Shown piece after piece: positions 25,088-33,200 of a DNA stretch of 64,000 nt. Under the pieces are notes generated by a model. The model had not been told where the DNA came from. It searched no databases and saw only the letters and a program-made list of their open reading frames with translations. The number at the start of each line of letters is the position of its first letter. Within the stretch, counting starts at the first letter, position 1. The translations under genes and the position numbers were made by a program. The DNA lies in assembly GCF_016863015.1 (NCBI RefSeq), contig NZ_BOOB01000049.1:44636-108635 (forward strand), written 5' to 3'. This stretch comes from Microbispora amethystogenes. Its GTDB lineage: Bacteria; Actinomycetota; Actinomycetes; Streptosporangiales; Streptosporangiaceae.

Positions 25088-26419
25088 TCAGCGCAGTTCG
25101 CCGCTCTTCACGACGTCGCGGTACCAGAGCGCGCTGTCCTTGGGAGTGCGCTTCTGGGTCGAGTAGTCCACGTACACGATGCCGAACCGCTGGCTGTAGC
25201 CCTGCGCCCACTCGAAGTTGTCGAGCAGCGACCACACGTGGTAGCCCTCGACCCGCGCACCCTCCTCCATGGCGCGGTGCATGGCGGCCAGGTGGTCGCG
25301 CAGGAACGTGATGCGCCGCTCGTCGCGGACGCGGCCGTCGGGGCCGGGCACGTCCTCCGTGGGCAGGCCGTTCTCCGTGATGATCATCGGCACGCCGGGG
25401 TAGTCGCGCTGCACCCGCATCAGGATGTCGTGGAAGCCCTCGGGGTAGACCTCCAGCCATTCGGCCTGGGTCCGCTCGTGCAGGAAGACCCGCTCGCCCT
25501 TGGCGTCCACGAAGATCGGCGTGTAGTACTGCACGCCGAGCATGTCGATGGGCTCGTTGATGACGGCGAGGTCGCCGTCCAGTATGTGGTCGGCCATCGG
25601 GCCGCGCTCGGAGATCCAGCGCAGCGTGTCCTCGGGGTAGGAGCCCTTGAAGATGGGGTCGAGGTAGAGCCGGTTCTCCAGGCCGTCCTGGTGGCGGGCC
25701 GCCTCGAGCGCCTCGGGGGTGTCGTCGGCCGGGTACGTCGGGTGGAGGTTGAGCGCCGGCCCGATCCGGCGTCCCGCGTGCCGCTCGTGCAGCACCCGCG
25801 AGGCGAGGCCGTGGGCGAGCAGCAGGTGGTGGCAGGCGACGAACGCGCGCGCGTCGTCCTTGAAGCCCGGCGCGTGCTGACCCTCCCGGTAGCCGCAGTC
25901 GACGACCGTCTTGGGCTCGTTGATCGTCAGCCAGTCACGGATCTCCAGGGCGTCGAAGCAGATCTCGGCGTACTCGGCGAAGCGCTCGGCCGTGTCCCTG
26001 TTCTCCCAGCCCCCTCGGTCCTGCAGCGCCTGCGGCAGGTCCCAGTGGAAGAGCGTGGCCATCGGCTGGATGCCGCGTTCGACGAGCCCGTCGACGAGCC
26101 TGCGGTAGAAGTCGAGGCCCTTCTGGTTGGCCTTCCCCGAGCCGGTCGGCTGGATCCGCGGCCACGCGATCGAGAAGCGGTAGCTGCCCAGGCCGAGATC
26201 GGCGATCAGGTCCAGGTCGTCGTTGTAGCGATGGTAGTGGTCGGCGGCCTGGTCACCGTTGTCGCCGTCGAGCACGTTCCCCGGGACCGCGCAGAACGTG
26301 TCCCACACCGAGGGCCCGCGGCCGTCCTCCGTGGTCGCGCCTTCGACCTGGTACGCCGCGGTCGACGCACCCCAGACGAAGTCGGTCGGAAACCGTGCGG
26401 GTGAGTTCATGGGATTCAT
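25088..26419 (-). CDS. GH1 beta-glucosidase (in the 2-oxo acid dehydrogenase operon)
   Basis: 443-residue retaining glycoside hydrolase, cytosolic (no signal peptide). Acid/base Glu in LTINEPK (about residue 165) and nucleophile Glu in IITENGLP (about 350); full TIM-barrel length with FVWGASTAAYQVEGA at the start. ATG at 26419 overlaps the E2 stop (ATGA), so it is the fourth gene of the E1-alpha/E1-beta/E2 operon. Together with the CebR box at the operon promoter this suggests cleavage of beta-glucosides such as cellobiose, or of a glucosylated intermediate of the peptide pathway. It is clearly distinct in sequence from the second GH1 at 49842. Confidence 0.93.
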   Translation of the reverse strand: MNPMNSPARFPTDFVWGASTAAYQVEGATTEDGRGPSVWDTFCAVPGNVLDGDNGDQAADHYHRYNDDLDLIADLGLGSYRFSIAWPRIQPTGSGKANQKGLDFYRRLVDGLVERGIQPMATLFHWDLPQALQDRGGWENRDTAERFAEYAEICFDALEIRDWLTINEPKTVVDCGYREGQHAPGFKDDARAFVACHHLLLAHGLASRVLHERHAGRRIGPALNLHPTYPADDTPEALEAARHQDGLENRLYLDPIFKGSYPEDTLRWISERGPMADHILDGDLAVINEPIDMLGVQYYTPIFVDAKGERVFLHERTQAEWLEVYPEGFHDILMRVQRDYPGVPMIITENGLPTEDVPGPDGRVRDERRITFLRDHLAAMHRAMEEGARVEGYHVWSLLDNFEWAQGYSQRFGIVYVDYSTQKRTPKDSALWYRDVVKSGELR

Positions 26420-27840
26420 CCATTCTCAGTGAGGAAACGCGCGGGTGATTCGAGCGCCGACCGGAGTTCGCCGAGGAACTCCGCGGCATCGCGACCGTTG
26501 ACGAAACGGTGGTCGTACGCGAGGCCGATCGCGGCGGTCTTCCGTACGGCGAAGCCCGCGCCGTCGGGGACGACCTCCGGGCGGGGCGCGGTCAGCGACA
26601 GCGCGCACGTCTGGCCGGGGAAGACGATCGGGACGGCGTGCACGATGCCGTCGTGGGTGTGCAGGGTCAGCGTGATATTGCCTCCTTGGAGGTCGCTTTC
26701 CCGGAACGACCCGGTGAGGGCCGTCTTGCGGAAACCGGCCAGGTCGCCGGCGATCTCGGAGAGCGGCCGGTCGCCCACGTCGCGGACGACCGGGATGAAC
26801 AGTCCCCGGCCGACGTCGACGGTCACGCCCACGTCGGCGGTGGCGGCCCGCCGCAGGCGCGGGCGCGGGCCGGGGCCGGGCTCGGCGAAGAAGACGGGGA
26901 ACCGGTCGAGCAGCCCGCCCGTCGCCTTCACCACCATCTCGGGCAGGCCGACCAGGGCGCGCAGCCGCCGGGTGAGGTCGCGGGCGAGCGACAGCACCTC
27001 GGTCACGTCGACGGTCATCACCGTGAACGCCGCGGGGATCTCGCGCCGGGACCGCTCGACGACCTCGGCCGTCCGCTGCTGCGCCCGGGACAGCGTGATC
27101 CACTGCGCGTCGTCGTCCGGCTCCGCGCCGTTCAGGGCCGAGTCGGTGGCCGAGTGAACTGCCGACTGAGCCGGGGCCAGCAGGCCGTTCGCCTGGCCCG
27201 CCGTCGACGGCAGGGCGCTCCCGGAGGCGTCTCCGTTCGTGGTGGTGGCTCCGGCTGTGGAGGTGGTTTGGGGCGTGGCGGAAGAGGGACCGCCGAGCAG
27301 TTCCTCGACGTCGGCCCGCCTGATGATCTTGCGGCCGAGGGCGTACACCCGCTCCATGGCGATGCCGTGCGCCTCGATCAGCTCGCGGGCGGGCATGGTG
27401 ACGACGACGCCGGAGCCGTCGCCCGCACCCGCGCCGCCGGGACCGCCCGGCCCGGAAGCGCCTGGCCCGGCCGGGAGGCCCGGACCGCTGGAAACGGAGT
27501 CGCCGGGCTCAGCCGGGAGGCCCGGCCCGCGTCCGTCGCCTCCCGTGCTATCCGTGGTCGCGGCGCCGGCCACGGTGCCGGCCGGGCCTTCCGGGGCCGT
27601 CTCGTCACCGGGCCCGAGCAGGTGGGCGATCACCTGCCCCGGCTCGCATTCGGCCCCCTCGGCGAGCAGCCGCCGCAGGACGCCGTCGTGCGGGGCGACG
27701 ACCTCCTCGGTCGCCTTCGACGTCTCCAGCAGCACGACCGGATCACCGTCGCGCACCGCCTGGCCGTCCTCGGCCAGCCACTCCACCAGGACGTACGTCG
27801 TGTCGTTGTTGTTCAGCTTGGGCACGGGGAAGCCGGTCAC
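26416..27840 (-). CDS. 2-oxo acid dehydrogenase E2 (dihydrolipoyl acyltransferase)
   Basis: 474 residues. Lipoyl domain at 1-80 with the lipoylated Lys42 in ETSKATEE; Gly/Pro-rich linker; a short subunit-binding segment (about 145-180: MPARELIEAHGIAMERVYALG) that departs from the usual form; a second linker rich in Ala/Thr; acyltransferase core from about 235. The active-site motif reads YDH444RFVN448G: the usual HxxxDG has Asn for Asp, while His is kept. GTG start at 27840 overlaps the E1-beta stop (GTGA). Accepts an acyl group from E1 on lipoate and passes it to CoA or, possibly here, to a carrier protein. Confidence 0.9.
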   Translation of the reverse strand: MTGFPVPKLNNNDTTYVLVEWLAEDGQAVRDGDPVVLLETSKATEEVVAPHDGVLRRLLAEGAECEPGQVIAHLLGPGDETAPEGPAGTVAGAATTDSTGGDGRGPGLPAEPGDSVSSGPGLPAGPGASGPGGPGGAGAGDGSGVVVTMPARELIEAHGIAMERVYALGRKIIRRADVEELLGGPSSATPQTTSTAGATTTNGDASGSALPSTAGQANGLLAPAQSAVHSATDSALNGAEPDDDAQWITLSRAQQRTAEVVERSRREIPAAFTVMTVDVTEVLSLARDLTRRLRALVGLPEMVVKATGGLLDRFPVFFAEPGPGPRPRLRRAATADVGVTVDVGRGLFIPVVRDVGDRPLSEIAGDLAGFRKTALTGSFRESDLQGGNITLTLHTHDGIVHAVPIVFPGQTCALSLTAPRPEVVPDGAGFAVRKTAAIGLAYDHRFVNGRDAAEFLGELRSALESPARFLTENG

Positions 27841-28814
27841 GACAGGGCCTCCCTCACCGCGGCCCGGATGCGGACGGCCTGCACGAGCACCTCGCGTTCG
27901 AGATGGGGGGCGGCGGGGATCACACTGTCCGCCGAGTTGACCAGGGTGATCGGGCGGCGCAGGCGGCCCCACAGGCGCGGGTAGAGGGCCGTGGCCACCT
28001 CGGCCGCCCAGGTGCCGCCCTCGGTGCCGTCGTCCACCACGCAGACGTGCGGCGCGTCCTCCAGCCTGGGCAGGTGGGGCACCGGATAGAGCTGGGCCGG
28101 CACGAGCAGTTCGCAGACCAGTTCGTCCTCCAGCAGCAGCGCCCGCATGGCGTCGAGCGTCCGGTGGACGAGCCCGCCGTGGGTGACCAGCGTGCAGTCG
28201 GGCGGGCCCGCGCCGTCGACGTACACCCGCGCCACGTCGCCGGCCACCTCGAACCGGAACAGGTCGCCGGTGTCGTGCATCTGCCGGGTGTAGAGGACCT
28301 TGTCCTCGAAGAACAGGCAGGGACGGCCCAGGTCGAACATCCGGGTGAGCAGGTCGCCGGCGTCGTGGAACGGCGTCATCTCGAACAGGGACAGCCCTGG
28401 CACCCCGATGAAGTGCTTCTGCGGGTTCTGGCTGTGGGTGGGGCCGTAGCCGCGGTTGCCGCCCGTGGGGCAGCGGACCACGAGCGGCACCGGCACGGGC
28501 CTGCCGTACATCGCGGTGGACTTGGCGGCGAAGTTCGTGATCTGGTCGAACGCCAGGGCAACGAAGTCGGCGAACATGATCTCGACGATGGCCTTGTCGC
28601 CGGCCAGGGCCAGCCCGGCGCCGACCCCCGCGATGGCGCCCTCGCTCAGCGGAGTGGACCGCACCCGGGAACCGAACCGGCTGGACAGCCCCCGGGTCAC
28701 CTTGAACGCGCCGCCGTACGGGTCGCAGACGTCCTCGCCGAGCAGGTGGACCGAGGGGTCGGACTCCATGAGATCGTGCAGCGCCTGGTTGATGTGCTCG
28801 GAGACTCTGGTCAC
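27837..28814 (-). CDS. 2-oxo acid dehydrogenase E1 component, beta subunit
   Basis: 325 residues, transketolase-like pyrimidine-binding half of a thiamine-diphosphate enzyme plus the C-terminal transketolase domain. Family segments: LLGEDVCDPYGGAFKVTRGL, TPLSEGAIAGVGAGLALAG (catalytic Glu region), EIMFADFVALAFDQI and GNRGYGPTHSQN. GTG start at 28814 overlaps the E1-alpha stop by four bases. Acts with E1-alpha to decarboxylate a 2-oxo acid. No E3 (dihydrolipoamide dehydrogenase) gene is near, so E3 must come from elsewhere. Confidence 0.93.
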   Translation of the reverse strand: MTRVSEHINQALHDLMESDPSVHLLGEDVCDPYGGAFKVTRGLSSRFGSRVRSTPLSEGAIAGVGAGLALAGDKAIVEIMFADFVALAFDQITNFAAKSTAMYGRPVPVPLVVRCPTGGNRGYGPTHSQNPQKHFIGVPGLSLFEMTPFHDAGDLLTRMFDLGRPCLFFEDKVLYTRQMHDTGDLFRFEVAGDVARVYVDGAGPPDCTLVTHGGLVHRTLDAMRALLLEDELVCELLVPAQLYPVPHLPRLEDAPHVCVVDDGTEGGTWAAEVATALYPRLWGRLRRPITLVNSADSVIPAAPHLEREVLVQAVRIRAAVREALS

Positions 28815-29764
28815 GGCCGCGCCTCCGGTGACGGAGCGGAGGGGGCGGACGCGGCCTGGGCGGCGGGCCGGGCGGAGACCTCGGCGACCACCCGTTCGAC
28901 GAGATCTCGCTGCTCCGCGTCGATCCGGGCGAACCGCTCGGGATCGGCCTCGGCGTACCGGTCGTACCAGTCGGACTCCCGGACCCGGCGGATCTCCTCC
29001 GGTGAGCGGGTGTCGTCGCCCTTGCTGTGCGGTCCGAGACGGTGCGTGGCGAACTCCACGACCAGCGGGGACGGCTCAGTCCGTACGGCGTCCAGCAGCG
29101 GGGCGAGGCCCGCCCTGATCTCTTCGACGTCGGCGGACGCGACGTGGTGGTGGCGGACGCCGAAGGCCGCCGCCCGGGCGGCGATCGTGCCGGCCATCTG
29201 GACGGACGTGGGGGTCGACTGGGCGATGCCGTTGTGCTCGACCACGACCAGCAGCGGCACCCGCCACAGTGACGCCATGTTGAGCGCCTCGTAGACGGCG
29301 CCCTCACCCCAGGTGCCGTCCCCGATGTACGCGCAGGCCAGCGCGCCCGTGCCGGCCAGTTTCAGGGCCACCCCGGTCGCCACCGGAAGGCTCTCGCCCT
29401 GCACGCCCGTGGACAGGAAGCGCTGGTGGTAGATGTGCTGGCTGCCGCCGACGCCTCCGCACAGGGCGCCCTCCCGTCCCATGATCTCGGCGAGCAGGCC
29501 GTGCGGGTCCGGATGGCGGGCGAGGAAGTGGCCGTGCCCGCGGTGGTTGCTGAACACGAAGTCGTCGTCCCGGAGCAGCGCCGACAGGGCGACCGGGACG
29601 TACTCCTGCCCGAGGCAGGTGTGGGTGGTGCCGCTCAGCACACCCCGCTCGAACAGGCGCAGCAGGGCTCGCTCGAAGTGCCGGATGAGAAGCAGCGAGC
29701 GGAGATCCCGGTCGGCCACGGCGGGCCGTGGGCTCCGAGGGGGCGCGGCGGCGGTGACGGTCAA
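28811..29764 (-). CDS. 2-oxo acid dehydrogenase E1 component, alpha subunit
   Basis: 317 residues carrying the thiamine-diphosphate motif, which starts IGDGTWGEGAVYEALNMAS and ends VVVEHN (about 145-175), and the segments FSNHRGHGHFLA and GGVGGSQH. TTG start at 29764 (MTVTAAAPPRS), AGGAG upstream. First gene of the four-gene operon E1-alpha, E1-beta, E2, GH1, all joined by 4-base overlaps. The promoter with a CebR box is 85-130 bases upstream. 2-oxo acid specificity (pyruvate, branched-chain, acetoin or a sugar-derived ketose) cannot be told from sequence. Confidence 0.92.
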   Translation of the reverse strand: MTVTAAAPPRSPRPAVADRDLRSLLLIRHFERALLRLFERGVLSGTTHTCLGQEYVPVALSALLRDDDFVFSNHRGHGHFLARHPDPHGLLAEIMGREGALCGGVGGSQHIYHQRFLSTGVQGESLPVATGVALKLAGTGALACAYIGDGTWGEGAVYEALNMASLWRVPLLVVVEHNGIAQSTPTSVQMAGTIAARAAAFGVRHHHVASADVEEIRAGLAPLLDAVRTEPSPLVVEFATHRLGPHSKGDDTRSPEEIRRVRESDWYDRYAEADPERFARIDAEQRDLVERVVAEVSARPAAQAASAPSAPSPEARP

Positions 29765-29848
29765 AGGTGGTCCGCTCCTGGTGCGTCACTGACGGGAGGG
29801 GCGCGCTCGGCACCGGGTTCCCGGCGTCAGGGACTGAAGCACCCATTC

Positions 29849-29894
29849 TGGGAGCGCTCCCACGGAGCGTAGGTGGGGCAGGGGGTGCTGTCAA
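29849..29894 (-). promoter_or_regulatory. E1/E2/GH1 operon promoter with CebR/CelR box
   Basis: Minus strand: TTGACA (29894-29889), 17-base spacer, TACGCT (29871-29866), and a perfect 14-bp CebR box TGGGAGCGCTCCCA (29862-29849) covering the expected transcription start. A near-consensus promoter under direct repression. Confidence 0.9.
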
Positions 29895-30008
29895 TCCTCG
29901 GCGTTGAGGGTGATTTGGCTGGTTGTAGCCCATATTGTCCGTGATCTGCGGCAATATCCTCACATTCCCCCTCCTGGGTCTAATAACGGACAGAAACTTC
30001 CATGACTC

Positions 30009-30062
30009 TTGACGAACGAAAGGTCCCGTCCATAGCCTCCGTTGCCGTGGGAGCGTTCCCAC
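30009..30062 (+). promoter_or_regulatory. NRPS operon promoter with near-perfect CebR/CelR box
   Basis: TTGACG (30009-30014), 18-base spacer, TAGCCT (30033-30038), predicted start about 30045, then GTGGGAGCGTTCCCAC (30047-30062): the CebR box with one C-to-T change in the right half. The same promoter-operator layout as the epimerase promoter. The untranslated leader to the first NRPS codon is about 235 bases and holds short AUG reading frames. The rest of the 517-base divergent region (29895-30008) shows nothing further. Confidence 0.82.
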
Positions 30063-30243
30063 TTATGCGTCTTGTTTGAAGGGGGTTTACCGGCGCGAAC
30101 AGCGGCGAATTCCGCGCCGCGCGCGCCGGCATCAGGCGGGAGGCCCGCCGGCGGTGATTCGGTCGCCGCCGGATCGTCGGCCGCCCGCGTATCCGCACCG
30201 GCCCGCCGGCGTGCCGGGGTGCGAAGCGCACAGAGGAATCACC

Positions 30244-30285
30244 ATGTTCATTACGCAGGTCTCACCCGAGGTGCCGGCGACGTGA
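30244..30285 (+). CDS. 13-codon leader ORF overlapping the NRPS start
   Basis: ATG at 30244, preceded by AGAGGA at good spacing, encodes MFITQVSPEVPAT and stops at TGA 30283-30285, which overlaps the NRPS GTG start at 30282 (GTGA). The NRPS start itself has no ribosome site, so ribosomes finishing this leader probably reinitiate there. A translational-coupling leader is the likely role; an attenuator or peptide product is possible but unsupported. Confidence 0.5.
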   Translation: MFITQVSPEVPAT

Positions 30286-33200
30286 CCCGAACCGGTCTCT
30301 CACCTGCCAAGCAGGCTCTGCTGGCGCAGCGGCTCAAGGCCGGGAAAGCCGCGAGGGTCACCGTGCCGCCGCGGCCGGCCGGCACGCACCCGCCGCTCTC
30401 GCACGCCCAGGAGCGCCTGTGGTTCCTGGAGCAGTACGCGCCGGGCACCACCGCGTACACCGTCGCCTTCGCCGTACGGCTGGAGGGCGGCGAGATAGAC
30501 GAGGCGGCCCTGGAGCGCGCCCTCGCCGAGGTCGCGCGGCGCCACGAGAGCCTGCGCACCCGGTTCGTCACCACCGACGACGGTACGCCGGAGATCGTGC
30601 TGGACGACGATCCGCGGGTCGGGTTCCGGGTGTCCGGCGACGCCGCCGCCGCGCACGAGATCGTGCAGGAGGAGCTGGAGCGGCCGTTCGACCTCGCGAA
30701 CGGCCCGCTGGTGCGGGTGCTCCTGGTCCGGCTCGCCGCCCGGGAGCACGTGCTGCTCCTGACCATGCACCACGCCGTGACCGACGGCTGGTCCTGCGAC
30801 ATCGTGATGGAGGAACTGCTCGCCCTGCACGAGGCGTACCGGACCGGGACCGAGGCCGATCTCGCCGCCCCGCCGGTGCAGTACGGCGACTACGCCGTGT
30901 GGGAACGCGGGCGGACCCACGACGACGACATCCGTTACTGGCGGGAGCGGCTGGCCGGGCTGCCGCCGCTGGAGCTGCCGACCGACCTGCCGCGCCCGCC
31001 GGAGCAGGGCGCCGCGGGCGCCGCCCACCGCTTCGTGCTCGACCGCGCGCTCGCGGACGCGCTGACCGAGCTGGGCCGGGCGAACGGCGCGACGCTGTAC
31101 ATGACGCTGCTCGCCGCGTTCGAGGTGCTGCTCGCGCGGTATTCCGGCCAGGACGACTTCGCGGTGGGATCCCCGGTGTCCGGGCGCGAACTCCCGGAGC
31201 TGGAGCGGGTGGTCGGCCTCTTCATCAACTCGCTGCCGATGCGGGCCGACCTGTCCGGCGACCCGGCCTTCACCGAGCTGCTCGGCCGGGTGCGCGAGAC
31301 GGCGCTCGACGCCTACGCCCACCAGGAGCTGCCCTTCGACCGGCTCGTCGGCGAGCTCGGGGTCGAGCGCGACGTGAGCAGGTCACCGGTGTTCCAGGTG
31401 ATGTTCGCGCTGCAGAACTACCGGTCGGCCCCGCTGCGCGGGCAGGGGCTGACCCTGTCGGCGTACCCGTTCGAGGTGACCGCGAGCCGGTTCGACCTCG
31501 GGCTGTACCTGATGGATCTGGGCGACGGCCTGCACGGCAACCTCACCTACCGCACCGAGCTGTTCCGCCCCGCCACCGTCGCACGCCTGGCGGAGTGCTT
31601 CGAGAACCTGCTGCGGTCGATCGTCGCCGCCCCGGACACCCGGGTATCGGACCTGGAGCTGCTCCCGGAGGCGGAACGGCGCCGCGTGCTCGGCTTCGCC
31701 GGCGCGCCGGCGGACCTGCCCGCCGTCGGCGCATCTGGCGCATCCCCGGCCTCGCCCGAGCCGGCCCCGGCGCGTCAGCCCGAGCCGACTACCGCGCGGC
31801 TACACGAGTGGGATGCCGTGCGCCTGCACGAGGTGATCGCGGCGCAGGCGGCCCGCACTCCGTCCGCGACCGCCGTCGTGTGCGGCGGCGACGCTCTCAC
31901 GTACGCCGAGCTGGACGCGGCGGCCGACCGGCTCGCCGGACGGCTGCGCGCGCTCGGCGCGCGACGCGACGACCGGGTGGCGATCTGCCTGGAGCAGTCC
32001 ACCGGGCTCGCGGTCGCGGTGCTCGGCGTGCTGAAGTCCGGCGCGGCCTACCTGCCGCTCGACCCGGAACACCCGGCGAGCCGGCTCGGCTACGTGCTGG
32101 CCGACGCCGGGGCCAGGCTCGTCATCACCAGTGCCGACCTGCTGGATCGTCTCCCGGACGACGTCACCCCGGTGTACCTCGACGACGACCACGCGCCGGA
32201 GCCCCCCGCCGCCGACGACGAGGAGACCGGGACGCCGGGCGACCTCGCGTACGTGATCTACACCTCCGGCACCACCGGGCGGCCCAAGGGCGTCGCCGTG
32301 CAGCACCACGAGGTGCTGGTCTACCTCGCCGGGGTGCGCGAGAGGCTGGGCGTGGAGCCCGCCTCGTCCTTCGCCCTGCTCCAGTCCCTCGCGTTCGACT
32401 TCGGCGTCACGGTCTTCTACCTCTGCCTGATGACCGGCGGCACGTTGCACCTGGTGCCCTCGCGCACCGCGGGCCCGGAGCTGGCGGAGATCTTCCGCCG
32501 GACCGGGATCGACTACCTCAAGATCACGCCGTCGCACCTCGCCACCTTGCTCGCGTCCGCGAGCGATGCCACCGAGCCCGCGTCCGGCCGGCTCGCCGAC
32601 GGCGGATCGGCCGACCTGCTGCCCAGGAAGCTGCTGCTGCTGGGCGGCGAGGCGGCTCCGCGCGGCTGGGCCGCCGAGCTGGAGGCGACGGGCCGCTGCC
32701 GGGTCGTCAACCACTACGGGCCCACCGAGGCCACCGTCGGCGTCACCACCTACGACGTCGCCCGGCTCCCGGCTCCCGACGGCCCGGCCGAGGCGAGCGT
32801 GAGCCTGCCGATCGGCTCGCCGCTGCCCGGGGCGCGGGCGTACGTGCTGGACGAGCGGCTGCGGCCGGTCCCCGCCGGGGTGCCGGGCGAGGTCTACCTC
32901 GGCGGCGACAGGCTGGCGCGCGGCTACCTGAACCGTCCGGGCCTCACCGCCGACCGGTTCGTCCCCGACCCGTACGGCCCGCCCGGCGCGCGCATGTACC
33001 GCACCGGGGACCTCGGCCGGTGGACCGACTCCGGCGACCTGGAGTTCCTGGGCCGCCGCGACCTGCAGGTGAAGATCCGCGGCTACCGCGTCGAGCTCGG
33101 CGAGATCGAGTCGGTGCTGACCGACCACCCGGACGTCGCTCAGGCCGTCGTCGAGCCGCGCGGGGAACAGCTCGTCGCCTACCTCGTCCCCGCCGCGGGA

